Shown in pieces: positions 8,376 to 16,593 of a stretch of 41,502 nt of DNA. The position numbers and the translations under genes were made by a program. The notes beneath the pieces were generated by a model. The model ran no database searches and was not told the origin of the DNA. It saw only the letters and a list, made by a program, of their open reading frames with translations. Source of the stretch: Actinomycetes bacterium (GTDB lineage: Bacteria; Actinomycetota; Thermoleophilia; Solirubrobacterales; Solirubrobacteraceae); assembly GCA_021820105.1 (NCBI GenBank), contig JAKAED010000014.1, positions 1 through 41,502 of the forward strand, in the 5' to 3' direction. Numbering within the stretch: position 1 is the first letter of the stretch; each line of letters starts with the position of its first letter.

Positions 8376-8970
8376 ACCGGTGCTTGATGGAGTGGGAACC
8401 GCGGTCAGTACGCAGGTTGGGGTGCGGATCGCCGGGCGCGGTGGCCAGGGCGTGATGCTCGCCGGCCTCCTGGTTGCCCAGTCCGCAATTGATGACGGAC
8501 TTGAGGTCGTGCAGACGCAGAGCTATGGGCCGGAGGCTCGCCTGGGCGCGGCCAAGTCAGACGTGATTCTCTCGCCCGAGGCGATCGCCTACCCGGAGAT
8601 CTCCTCACCGGATGTGTTCATGTGCCTCTCGCACGATGCGTTCACCGCCTACAGCCGGGATGTCACGGCAGCGACCCTTCTGATCGTGGACTCCAGGGCG
8701 GCTGCCGGGCTTGGGGTGGGGGAGGCGCTACTGGTGCCGATGATCGACACGGCTCGCGATTGCGGATCGCCCATCGCAGCCAACATCGTTGGTCTCGGCT
8801 TCCTGTTGGCGGTGACTCGAGTCGTCTCCGAGCGCTCGCTGCGCCGCGCCCTGTCGGCGCGTGCCAGGCCTGAGTCACTGGACACGAACATGCGGGCGCT
8901 CGATGCCGGTCTGGCGCTGGCGGCGGAGATGGGTGTTCAACCCGGACAGCTGAGTCCGGCTGGCCGTTGA
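8368..8970 (+). CDS. korC: 2-oxoacid:ferredoxin oxidoreductase, gamma subunit
   Basis: The 200-residue product is the separate gamma chain: VRIAGRGGQGVMLAGLLVAQ near residue 17, QSYGPEARLGAAKSDVILSPE, and a C-terminal NIVGLGFLLAVTRVVSERSLRRAL. These match the pyruvate/ketoisovalerate oxidoreductase gamma family, which helps shape the CoA site. It completes the set needed for an active enzyme and is the last gene of the operon; only 49 bases separate it from the convergent TadE-like gene. No hairpin terminator with a T run is visible between them. Confidence 0.92.
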   Translation: MREPVLDGVGTAVSTQVGVRIAGRGGQGVMLAGLLVAQSAIDDGLEVVQTQSYGPEARLGAAKSDVILSPEAIAYPEISSPDVFMCLSHDAFTAYSRDVTAATLLIVDSRAAAGLGVGEALLVPMIDTARDCGSPIAANIVGLGFLLAVTRVVSERSLRRALSARARPESLDTNMRALDAGLALAAEMGVQPGQLSPAGR

Positions 8971-9019
8971 TGGTCGGCGCAATCCCGCCTGCGCGGCTCA
9001 GGTGATCTCAGGAACCGAT

Positions 9020-10309
9020 TCAGCTGGAGAGCCAGTCTGTGCCTGCGAGTGTTGTGACCTGAGGATTCGTCACGGAGGCGGGACCGGTGCCGATGACCGA
9101 GCCGTTCTTGTTCGTGATGATGTTCCAGGCCTCAACAAAGCCTTTGATCGTCACGCTGTTGCCGGTGACTTCAAAGGTGCCGCACTGGTCGTAGACCATG
9201 TCGTCGAGGGTCGCATTGTTGCCGGTCAACCAGGTGCTGGTGCCGTTGCTGCCGTCGTTGAGCGTGCAGCTGGGCAGTGCGTCCGAGGTCGCGTCCCTGG
9301 CCGTGTTCGAGGTTCCGTATACAAGCGGCTGGCCCGCGATGTTCGTCACATCACTCTTCTGCGAACCGCTCATCACCACGCAGGGGCCCACGAACTCATA
9401 GGAGCCTGCCGGCAGTGCGCTCAGATCCACGTTGATTGCGCCGGCGCCGGTGTAGTCGCTTGTGCAGGCGCCCTGCGCCGGGGTGCTTGAGACGCAGTAC
9501 ACACCGCCGCCGGTGATGTCAGCCGTCGTCCAGGAGGCTCCAGTGTTGGTGCAGGCGGGCAGGGTCCAGACGGCCGGATAGTTGACGGGGGCGCCGACCG
9601 TGCTGAAGGATGTGTGGTCGGACTTCTTCTCCTCGTCTGAACCGCATGCCGGTGAAACCTCGGTCGCCGCGTAGCTGCCGCTGGCGGCCCCGTTGTAGTA
9701 GTAGCCGTTGGTGAACAGGCCGGATATGTCCTCGTTGCCGCCGCCGTGGTCATTGATCACCAGGCTCAGGCCCATATTGGTCACCGTGCTCTCGGGACAG
9801 GTGTCGTTACCGGCGAACAACGAGACACAGTCAGATGAGCAACTCCACTTCAGGCCGGTGCCACGGTCGTAGGAGGCGGTCGCCGTGGCGGACGCGTTGG
9901 TTGAACCGATCCCGAACAGGCGCTCAAATCCGGCGGAGCTGGACTTCTTGGTCGTCACGGTGACTTTGTAGTTTCCAAACGTGACGTTGGTGATCTCGAC
10001 GCCGCCATCAACCGTCTGATCGGCGGCATGCACGGCATCGCCGTCCGTCGTGGTCTGGGTGCACCGCGTGGTGGCCAGGCAGTTGGCGGCCGCCAGCGCT
10101 GCAGAATCTGCCACGACCTGTGCCTGGTGGCGGCTGACGTACCACTCTCCCACGTCGATTGCAAAAGCAGCCAGCGCCACGATGAGCGTCATCGCGATCA
10201 CGACAAGTACCAGCGACTGACCCGATTCTCCGCGAGCCTGTGCCCGAACGGTCGCCGCAGGCGGCGTGCTCCTGCTGCTCTGCTCGTGATTGATTCGTCC
10301 GTGAACCAT
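9020..10309 (-). CDS. TadE/TadG-like membrane-anchored surface protein
   Basis: The 429-residue protein begins with about 30 polar and basic residues, then GESGQSLVLVVIAMTLIVALAAFAIDVG, the N-terminal helix and following motif of TadE/TadG (pseudopilin-like) proteins, and VADSAALAAAN. The rest is a Gly/Ser/Thr/Asn-rich extracellular region with about a dozen cysteines spread through it, plausibly disulfide-bonded. No other tad or pilus gene is nearby, so it may serve a surface role of its own or join a pilus encoded elsewhere. An AAGGAG lies 13 bases before the ATG. Confidence 0.75.
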   Translation of the reverse strand: MVHGRINHEQSSRSTPPAATVRAQARGESGQSLVLVVIAMTLIVALAAFAIDVGEWYVSRHQAQVVADSAALAAANCLATTRCTQTTTDGDAVHAADQTVDGGVEITNVTFGNYKVTVTTKKSSSAGFERLFGIGSTNASATATASYDRGTGLKWSCSSDCVSLFAGNDTCPESTVTNMGLSLVINDHGGGNEDISGLFTNGYYYNGAASGSYAATEVSPACGSDEEKKSDHTSFSTVGAPVNYPAVWTLPACTNTGASWTTADITGGGVYCVSSTPAQGACTSDYTGAGAINVDLSALPAGSYEFVGPCVVMSGSQKSDVTNIAGQPLVYGTSNTARDATSDALPSCTLNDGSNGTSTWLTGNNATLDDMVYDQCGTFEVTGNSVTIKGFVEAWNIITNKNGSVIGTGPASVTNPQVTTLAGTDWLSS

Positions 10310-10392
10310 CTGAAACCTTAAGCTCCTTCTTAGGTCGCGCGCACAATAGCCTGCAATTGCACGGTTTGCAACCCCTGCACGTGGCCGGGCGT

Positions 10393-10986
10393 TCAGAAGT
10401 GGGTGAGCGCCCGCGCGAGCGCCTGCCTATCCGTCGGCAGGCCGTGGGTGGGCAATACGACGTCAACTTCAAGGTCGAGCAGTGCCAGCAGCGGTTTGAT
10501 CAGCTCCTCCGGGTCGCCTGATTTTTCCGCCCAGTCGCGCGGGAAGATCAGGCCCTCGCCTCGGTCGATCAGCGTGTCCCCTGCCACCACCGCGCCATGG
10601 CGTTCGATCCACAGGACCAGGTCGTTCTCCTCAAGGCCCCGGATCGCATCTACACCAACCGCCAGGCGGTCACCCGCCGCGTAAATCGTTCCTGTGACGG
10701 GATTTGGGTCGCCCTCATCCGGAGACGGCACGTACAGCGGGAGGCCGAGACTCAAGCACAGCGACTCCGCGTCACGGCGATGCCACGGACAGGTGAGAAG
10801 GACCACCGTCTGGCGCCGTGCCGCCAACTCCAACAGTTCAGCAGGCGGGCGCAGGGGATCGACAACTATCAGCTGCTCGCCATCATCCAGTGCGTAGGAG
10901 GTGACGAGCGCATCCCAGCCTTCGCCAGGCTCCCACTCCGGGTGTTGTACCTGCCAGAAATACACGCCGGGGCGGGCCTCGCGCAT
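10393..10986 (-). CDS. Metallo-beta-lactamase-fold protein with a reduced metal site
   Basis: The 197-residue protein has the strand order of a metallo-beta-lactamase fold: EQLIVVDPL, VVLLTCPWHRRDAESLC, then GAVVAGDTLID and VDVVLPTHGLP. In active members the second segment reads HxHxDH. Here only WHRRDAE remains, so one or more metal ligands are replaced, while the later Asp (GDTL) and His (PTHG) are kept. Activity may be altered or lost. The ATG is preceded at 6 bases by TACGCT and has no Shine-Dalgarno sequence, which suggests a leaderless mRNA. The substrate is unknown. Confidence 0.7.
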   Translation of the reverse strand: MREARPGVYFWQVQHPEWEPGEGWDALVTSYALDDGEQLIVVDPLRPPAELLELAARRQTVVLLTCPWHRRDAESLCLSLGLPLYVPSPDEGDPNPVTGTIYAAGDRLAVGVDAIRGLEENDLVLWIERHGAVVAGDTLIDRGEGLIFPRDWAEKSGDPEELIKPLLALLDLEVDVVLPTHGLPTDRQALARALTHF

Positions 10987-10992
10987 GAGACA

Positions 10993-10998
10993 AGCGTA
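10993..10998 (-). promoter_or_regulatory. -10 box for a leaderless mRNA (metallo-beta-lactamase-fold gene)
   Basis: TACGCT on the minus strand ends exactly 6 bases before the ATG at 10986. This places the transcript start at or next to the start codon. No convincing -35 is seen. Confidence 0.45.
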
Positions 10999-11101
10999 CG
11001 GGGCTCAGGCGCGATCGGGCGATCGTCCCTGGTAAGGCGCGCTCTGCGGCACCTCGCGAGCCTGCGTCGCTTCGCCTATTGTCTGCAACTGGGAGGCTGG
11101 T

Positions 11102-12376
11102 TTGGATTCAGAGATGACATCTGCTCATGGTGGGCACACGTCGATGAGCGGGGAACTTCGTGGACCGTTGGTCGGCATCCGGGTGCTGGAGCTCGGCAAC
11201 TTCATCGCGGCACCGTTCGCGGCGAAGATCTTTGCCGACTTTGGCGCTGAGGTCATCAAGGTTGAGAGGCCGCAGACCGGTGATGAACTCCGGGCCTGGC
11301 GAACCGAGGCGGATGTCACCTCGATGCTGTTTCGCTCCGTCGCGCGCAACAAGAAGTCGCTCACGCTCGACCTGCGCTCGCCGGCGGGCCGCGAGATTGT
11401 GCTTGACCTTGCCCGGCAGTGTGACGTGATCATTGAGAACTTCCGACCCGGCACACTTGAGCGGTGGGGAATCGGTCCCGAGGCGCTGGCGGCGGCGAAC
11501 CCAGAGGTGATCCTGGTGCGGATCTCTGGCTATGGGCAGACGGGGCCTTACCGCGACCGTCCGGGTTTCGGCAGCGTTGCTGAGGCGATCGGTGGGCTGC
11601 GCTTCCTGACCGGCGAGCCGGACCGGCCGCCGGTGAGGGCCGCGGCCAGCGTCGCCGACACGGTCGCTGGCCTCTACGCGGTGATCGGCGCGCTGATGCT
11701 CATGCTCAAGCGCGCCCGCGCGGCGGACGCCCTCGAAGCAGGTCAGCTGCAGACCGTCGACGTCGCCCTGCACGAGGCTGTCTTCTCGATTCTGGAGTCC
11801 CTCGTGGCTGACTACGACGCGTTTGGCGAGGTGCGGGCTCGCAGCGGCCCGACGTTGCCGGGTGTGGTGCCGACCGGAGCCTATCCCTGCGCTGACGGCA
11901 CCGAGGTCGTGATCGGAGCCAACTCGGACAACCTCTTCGCACGACTCCTGATCGCCATGGGCAGGCCTGATCTGGCTGAGGACCCCAAGTATCGTGGCGG
12001 TGCTGCTCGCGCTCGCCACGAGCGTGAACTCAACGCCCTGCTGCGTCAGTGGACCCTCAGCCTTCCCGCCGCAGAGGTCGTATCGCGCCTACAGGAGGCA
12101 GAGGTGCCGGTCGCCCCGATCTACGATGCTGCGGGCGTCGCGGCTGATGAGCAGTTCAGAGCGCGCGAGATGCACGTACCCTTCACGGTGCCCGTTGGCA
12201 ATGGGGAGGAGCGCGTTGTGCGCTTCCCAGGGATCGTTCCCAAGCTGCCTGGAGATGCCGGAGCGGTGCTGGATGCCGGACCCGAGGTGGGCCAGCACAC
12301 GGCTGAGATCCTGCGGGATCTACTGGGACGTGACGATGCCGAGATAGCGCGACTTGCGGCCGAGGGAGTGATCTAG
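11102..12376 (+). CDS. CaiB/BaiF family (class III) CoA-transferase
   Basis: The 424-residue protein is a family III CoA-transferase, which moves CoA between carboxylic acids. Visible hallmarks are GIRVLELGNFIAAPFAAKIF, FGAEVIKVERP, VARNKKSLTLDLRS, VIIENFRPGTLERWG and SGYGQTGPYRDRPGFG. The catalytic aspartate is expected at D186 in ASVADTVAGLYA. The start is uncertain: TTG at 11102 has GGGAGG just before it, and ATGs at 11114 and 11144 are alternatives. An HMG-CoA lyase gene follows after 4 bases. Such pairs activate a dicarboxylic acid (HMG, citramalate or similar) and then cleave its CoA ester, so that pathway is inferred here. The exact substrate cannot be read from sequence. Confidence 0.88.
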   Translation: MDSEMTSAHGGHTSMSGELRGPLVGIRVLELGNFIAAPFAAKIFADFGAEVIKVERPQTGDELRAWRTEADVTSMLFRSVARNKKSLTLDLRSPAGREIVLDLARQCDVIIENFRPGTLERWGIGPEALAAANPEVILVRISGYGQTGPYRDRPGFGSVAEAIGGLRFLTGEPDRPPVRAAASVADTVAGLYAVIGALMLMLKRARAADALEAGQLQTVDVALHEAVFSILESLVADYDAFGEVRARSGPTLPGVVPTGAYPCADGTEVVIGANSDNLFARLLIAMGRPDLAEDPKYRGGAARARHERELNALLRQWTLSLPAAEVVSRLQEAEVPVAPIYDAAGVAADEQFRAREMHVPFTVPVGNGEERVVRFPGIVPKLPGDAGAVLDAGPEVGQHTAEILRDLLGRDDAEIARLAAEGVI

Positions 12377-12380
12377 CGCC

Positions 12381-13259
12381 ATGGTGGTGGAGATAACGGA
12401 CGTGACGCTGCGCGATGGCCTCCAGGACGAGCCGCTGACCCTGACGCCATGGGCGCGAGCTGAGATTGCTGGCGCGCTTGTTGCCGCATCGGTGCCTCGT
12501 CTGGAGGTTGCATCATTCGTCAGCACGGCAAGAGTTCCGCAGATGGCGGGCGCTGAGGAGCTGATCACGCTGCTTCCGCAGGCTCCGAGCGTCACCTACA
12601 CGGCGCTGAGTCTCAACCTAAGGGGTGCGGAGCGAGCGGCTGAGACGACCCTCGGCGAACTGAACGTTGTGGTCTCCGCCAGCGAACGTCACAGCGTTGA
12701 GAACGCTGGTCGCTCAAGCGCCCAGGCGGTGGCTGAAATCGCACAGGTGGTTCAGCGCTTCGGCGCCCGCATGAAGATCTCAGCGGGCGTCGCGACGGCC
12801 TTCTCAAGCCCCTTTGAGCCTGATGGAAGGGTTCCAGAGGCGACTGTCATCCAGCTTGTCGCGTCGCTTGTGGATCTGGGCCTGACGCGCATCGCGCTGG
12901 CGGACACGATGGGCACTGCCGCCCCAGAGCATGTCGAGGCGATCATGCGCCGGGTGCTGAGCGAGTTCCCGGAGGTGACCTTCATGCTGCATCTGCACGA
13001 TGCCGAGGGACAGGCGTTGGAGACGGTGGGCAGAGCGGTTGAACTCGGGATCAGGCACTTTGACAGCGCTCTCGCCGGACTGGGCGGCTGCCCGTTTGCG
13101 CCCGGAGCGCACGGGAACCTCGCCACCGAGCGCCTGGTTGGCTATCTACACCGACAGGGGATCCAGACCGGCATCGACGAAGACCTGCTGCAGGCGGCGG
13201 TGCTCAAGCTGCGGGAGCAACTCCAGCTGGGCAGCCCGTTGCCTGCAAGCCTTCCGTGA
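12381..13259 (+). CDS. Hydroxymethylglutaryl-CoA lyase family protein
   Basis: This 292-residue TIM-barrel lyase of the HMGL-like family would split a 3-hydroxy-3-methyl acyl-CoA, classically HMG-CoA, to acetyl-CoA and a keto acid. The catalytic parts are present: TLRDGLQ (R11, D12), the metal-binding pair in LHLHDAEG (H204, H206), and GLGGCPFAPGAHGN with the active-site cysteine C237. The last motif normally reads GASGN; a histidine here replaces the serine. It is co-transcribed with the CoA-transferase. Alternatives are citramalyl-CoA lyase or a related aldolase of leucine, itaconate or HMG catabolism. Confidence 0.85.
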   Translation: MVVEITDVTLRDGLQDEPLTLTPWARAEIAGALVAASVPRLEVASFVSTARVPQMAGAEELITLLPQAPSVTYTALSLNLRGAERAAETTLGELNVVVSASERHSVENAGRSSAQAVAEIAQVVQRFGARMKISAGVATAFSSPFEPDGRVPEATVIQLVASLVDLGLTRIALADTMGTAAPEHVEAIMRRVLSEFPEVTFMLHLHDAEGQALETVGRAVELGIRHFDSALAGLGGCPFAPGAHGNLATERLVGYLHRQGIQTGIDEDLLQAAVLKLREQLQLGSPLPASLP

Positions 13260-13298
13260 TCGCCTGCTGGGCCGTGCGTCGCGCCGCCATCCGAAGAG

Positions 13299-13964
13299 TC
13301 AGATCTCGACGCCCGCCAACACGTCTGCGGCCAGGTGTCGCGAGAACCACTGGCCGGCCAGCCGTGCGACCGTCTTGAGCGCTCCGGGCTCCTCAAAGAG
13401 GTGCGTGGCGCCCGCGACAACCTCAAGGTTGTTGGCACAACGTAGTCGGCTTTGCGCCTTGCGGTTGAGCTCCAGCACCTGTTTGTCGAGCTCCCCGACG
13501 ATCAGCAGGGTCGGCGCCCTCACCTCGGCGAGGCGCGCAGCCGCCAGGTCGGGTCGTCCGCCGCGTGAGACCACCGCGGAGACCTCAAGGTCCAGATCCG
13601 CTGCCGCGATCAGCGCTGCGGCTGCGCCGGTGCTGGCGCCGAAGTAGCCCAGCCGCAGCTCGCTGGTCTCGGGCTGGTGGCGGAGCCAACCGGTGACGGC
13701 AGCAAGCCTTCGGCCCAACAGGGCTACGTCGAACACGTTGGCGCGTGCGAGTTCCTCTCCCGGAGTGAGCAGATCAAACAGCAGCGTTGCGAATCCAGTG
13801 CTGTTCAGCGCACCTGCAACCTCCCGGTTGCGTGGACTGAGGCGGCTGGAACCACTCCCATGCGCGAATGCGACTATCCCACGTGGATGCTCCGGGATCG
13901 TCAGATCTCCGGGTACCAGCAATCCTTTGCCGGCCTCCACCAATCGCTCCTGCGTTGTGCCCAT
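13299..13964 (-). CDS. Dienelactone hydrolase-type alpha/beta hydrolase
   Basis: The 221-residue alpha/beta hydrolase has VAFAHGSGSSRLSPRN (oxyanion loop), the nucleophile elbow GYFGASTGAAAAL, the acid in LIVGELD and the catalytic histidine in GATHLFEEPG. This triad and order fit the group often found fused to or beside phosphoribosyltransferases. I chose the ATG at 13964 because GGGAG lies 7 bases before it; the frame extends to a TTG at 13994 without such support. It is convergent with the HMG-CoA lyase gene. The substrate is unknown. Confidence 0.8.
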   Translation of the reverse strand: MGTTQERLVEAGKGLLVPGDLTIPEHPRGIVAFAHGSGSSRLSPRNREVAGALNSTGFATLLFDLLTPGEELARANVFDVALLGRRLAAVTGWLRHQPETSELRLGYFGASTGAAAALIAAADLDLEVSAVVSRGGRPDLAAARLAEVRAPTLLIVGELDKQVLELNRKAQSRLRCANNLEVVAGATHLFEEPGALKTVARLAGQWFSRHLAADVLAGVEI

Positions 13965-14018
13965 GGCCTCGCTCCCACTTGTGCTTCCGGTCAAGCACGT
14001 CTGTCGCGGCTGTTTCGA

Positions 14019-15155
14019 TCACCACCGCAGCAGCGCGGCGATGCCGCCGTGACGACTCAACCACGCTGGGTCGTACCGTGCGACAACAACCCGAGTCGAC
14101 TGTCGCGCGGCCTCCTCGACGGCGTGCTCCGTGGCGTCCACCGCTTCGCGCTTGGCACCATCGCGTGGACAGATTTGATCTCCGTCGGCTGACAACCGTC
14201 CGCAGGTCGGGCAGAGCCACGCCGTCAGGCGCTGATCGTCGCCGACCAGCAGGGTCTGCACCCGTTGTTGGCTGAGCGTTGAGAGCACCTCGTCGAGTCC
14301 GGCGGCCGCTGGGCCACCGGTTCCGAGCGCCTGCTCAAGCTGCTCGATCAGAGCGTGCTCGCGGTTCTGGTCATCCTGTTCGATCAGAGGTGCAAGTGCA
14401 TTGATGAGCTCCGCTGCGGGTGCGTGCTCGAGATCGGCATCGACGGTCCCGCTCACCAGATCGGCGAGCTCCCCAGGCAGGTTCTCCTCGATCACAGGCC
14501 TCAGCTCGTCCGCGCAGACGATCGCGATTTTCCGGAAGGGGCGCGCCCGATGGGCGCGCAGCAGACGGTCGATCACTCCTCGCACATGGACCGCCACCTG
14601 CGTGTCGATCCCACGCTGGAAGCGAGCCTGCGACCAGCCACCCTGGGCGTGCCTGCGGTGAAGCTCGTCCACAAGCATCGCGAACTCGGTCAAACTGTCA
14701 TGACCGCCACGAAACAGTCGCGCTTCTCTGCGACTCATGACGGCGACACCCCACTCTCCTGGGGAGCGCATCGCAGCCAGGGGTTCGAGCCACGGTATGG
14801 AGTCGACGACGACCATCGGCTCGACCGGATGCGGAAGCGGCACGGCCTCGAGAATCCCGGCCGGGGTCGACGAGAAGATCGCCACTCCTCGGGCTCTGCC
14901 GCCGATCACGGGGTTGGCGCTCAACCATGCCTGGACGTCGTCTGCCTCGTGCTGAGCACCCTGTCGCCGAGCGGAATCGAGCAGTGCCCCGATTTGAGTC
15001 GCTCGCGTGTCAGGGGTCGGGAACCGTTCTGGGTCCAGATTCAAGAACAGTGTGAGGAGCGGGTGCCCCTTTGCGTCCAGTCGCGCGAGGCGCTCGAGCG
15101 TGTCGGCGCTGATCGCATCGACTGTCCGGGGCGATGACTGATCAGAGGCGGGCAT
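14019..15155 (-). CDS. baeRF / Vms1-like release-factor homologue with zinc ribbon
   Basis: The 378-residue protein looks like a bacterial member of the archaeal-eukaryotic release factor 1 superfamily (baeRF/Vms1-like). N-terminal LLTLFLNLDPE and WGVAVMSRREARLFRGG match the first domain. Near residue 170 HAQGGWSQARFQR sits where eRF1 has its GGQ loop. Then follow VIDRLLRAHRARPFRKIAIV and the L7Ae-like region ending RVQTLLVGDDQRLTAWLCP. A zinc ribbon, CPTCG and ICPRDG, lies near 314-333. Such proteins are thought to act on stalled ribosomes, and Vms1 releases peptidyl-tRNA; activity here is inferred. The gene overlaps the upstream DUF1918 gene by 14 bases, so the two are co-expressed. Confidence 0.72.
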   Translation of the reverse strand: MPASDQSSPRTVDAISADTLERLARLDAKGHPLLTLFLNLDPERFPTPDTRATQIGALLDSARRQGAQHEADDVQAWLSANPVIGGRARGVAIFSSTPAGILEAVPLPHPVEPMVVVDSIPWLEPLAAMRSPGEWGVAVMSRREARLFRGGHDSLTEFAMLVDELHRRHAQGGWSQARFQRGIDTQVAVHVRGVIDRLLRAHRARPFRKIAIVCADELRPVIEENLPGELADLVSGTVDADLEHAPAAELINALAPLIEQDDQNREHALIEQLEQALGTGGPAAAGLDEVLSTLSQQRVQTLLVGDDQRLTAWLCPTCGRLSADGDQICPRDGAKREAVDATEHAVEEAARQSTRVVVARYDPAWLSRHGGIAALLRW

Positions 15156-15372
15156 GGCGATCCTTCAACCTTCGCGGGACGATCACCACCCCGTCTGCGG
15201 GGTAGACGATTGATTCGTGCTCTCCATCCCAGCGGACGCGGTAGCGCTCGTGGTCATCGCGACCGATCAGTTCGATGATCTGTCCGCGCCGCGAGGCCTG
15301 ACCGGGGAGACCTCGCGCCTCGACCCAATCGCCCACCTGCGTGCTCCGGCTCGATGAACGCTGGTTTGCCAT
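15142..15372 (-). CDS. DUF1918 domain protein
   Basis: This 76-residue protein has VGDWVEARGLPGQASRRGQIIEL followed in register by YRVRWDGEHESIVYPADGVV, the SH3-like barrel pattern of DUF1918 seen in many actinobacteria. The N-terminus is a short Ser/Arg-rich tail. The gene is upstream of and overlaps the baeRF gene, which links it to the same regulation, probably stress. An 18-of-21 repeated motif (see the entries at 15386 and 24483) lies 14 bases upstream of its ATG and may hold its promoter. Function is unknown. Confidence 0.8.
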   Translation of the reverse strand: MANQRSSSRSTQVGDWVEARGLPGQASRRGQIIELIGRDDHERYRVRWDGEHESIVYPADGVVIVPRRLKDRHARL

Positions 15373-15385
15373 TGATCTGATCTAA

Positions 15386-15406
15386 CCCCTAATCGTGAGC
15401 TCCCAC
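15386..15406 (-). promoter_or_regulatory. Repeated intergenic motif, copy 1 (upstream of DUF1918)
   Basis: The plus strand reads CCCCTAATCGT, three variable bases, then CTCCCAC. The same spaced motif occurs at 24483-24503. On the minus strand it ends 13 bases before the DUF1918 start, where a promoter would be expected. The role is inferred. Confidence 0.4.
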
Positions 15407-15475
15407 ATCGCGGAATGGAGGTGGATGGGACTGGGTGATCTACGGAACCGCCGTGGGCGATGGCCCGAGACCGCG

Positions 15476-16486
15476 CTAGCCGATCGCGACCATCCGCTCG
15501 ATGGGGACCCGGGCGCGCTCAGCGATTGCGGCCGGCACCTTGACCTCATACCGGAGGTCACGCAGGCTGTCGCGCAGCTTCGGCAGCGTGATCAGCTTCA
15601 TATACCTGCAGACCGCTCGGGCGTTGACGGGTGTGAACTGCGCCTCCGGTGCGGCCTTTCGCAGCGGGTGAAGCATCCCGGTCTCGGTTGCGACGAGGAA
15701 ATCGCCCGCCGGATGTTCGGCCACATAGCTGAGCATGCCGCTGGTTCCGAGCATGTGCACGTGGTCGGCGGGGATGTCGCCGGCCGCCATGTACTCCATG
15801 CTCTTGCTGGCGCACCCGCACTCGGGGTGGATCAGGAAATCCGACCCGGGGCGCTCAGCGTGCATCCGGGTGATGTCCTCCGGCCTGATCCCGGCGTGCA
15901 CGTGGCATTCTCCTGGCCAGACGATCATCGGCCGGCCGGTCATCCGCTCGACGTAGCTGCCCAGCCACATGTCTGGTCCGAACAGGATCTGGACGTCATC
16001 CCCGTGCTGCGCGCGTACGTGCTGCACAACCTCCACCGCATTGGCGGAGGTGCAGCAGTAGTCGGTTTCAGCCTTCACCTCGGCGGACGTGTTGACGTAC
16101 ATCACGACGACGGCTTCGGGGTAACGGCATTTCCAGTTACGCAGCTCGTTTGCCGTGATCGATTCCGCGAGCGAACAGCCCGCGTCGAGGTCCGGGATCA
16201 GCACGGTCCTGTCCGGAGCGAGAATGGAGGCGGTCTCGGCCATGAAGTGCACTCCACAGCACACGATCAGCTCGGCATCGGTTGCCGCCGCCTGACGGGA
16301 CAGCGCCAAGGAATCGCCGACAAAGTCCGCGATGTCCTGAACCTCGGGCACCTGGTAGTTGTGGGCCAGGATCACCGCATTGCGCTGCGCCGCAAGCTCA
16401 CGTACCTCCTCACGCAGTGCCCGAATCTCGTCTGCACCGAGGCTGAGAACCGGGACCGGTTCTTCGATCGTCGGATGCTCTCTCAT
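15476..16486 (-). CDS. nadA: Quinolinate synthase
   Basis: NadA condenses iminoaspartate with dihydroxyacetone phosphate to quinolinate, the second step of de novo NAD synthesis, using an oxygen-sensitive [4Fe-4S] cluster. The 336-residue product shows AVILAHNYQVPEVQDIADFVGDS, VCCGVHFMAETASIL, DLDAGCSLAESI, YVNTSAEVKAETDYCCTSANA, IHPECGCASKSMEYM and VNARAVCRYMKLI. The three cluster cysteines are expected in the GVHFMAE, HPECGC and ARAVC segments. The ATG at 16486 has GGAGG 8 bases upstream; the frame continues to 16516 without support. nadB and nadC are not adjacent, so it is a stand-alone gene here. Confidence 0.96.
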   Translation of the reverse strand: MREHPTIEEPVPVLSLGADEIRALREEVRELAAQRNAVILAHNYQVPEVQDIADFVGDSLALSRQAAATDAELIVCCGVHFMAETASILAPDRTVLIPDLDAGCSLAESITANELRNWKCRYPEAVVVMYVNTSAEVKAETDYCCTSANAVEVVQHVRAQHGDDVQILFGPDMWLGSYVERMTGRPMIVWPGECHVHAGIRPEDITRMHAERPGSDFLIHPECGCASKSMEYMAAGDIPADHVHMLGTSGMLSYVAEHPAGDFLVATETGMLHPLRKAAPEAQFTPVNARAVCRYMKLITLPKLRDSLRDLRYEVKVPAAIAERARVPIERMVAIG

Positions 16487-16593
16487 GCGTTCGACCTCCA
16501 CGGTTCGTGGCGCCACACCGGTTTGGCGCGAGCCTAGACCGTGATTTGAACGCCGCCATCCGTAGCTTCCCTGGGAAGTGAGCGGGGCATGCC

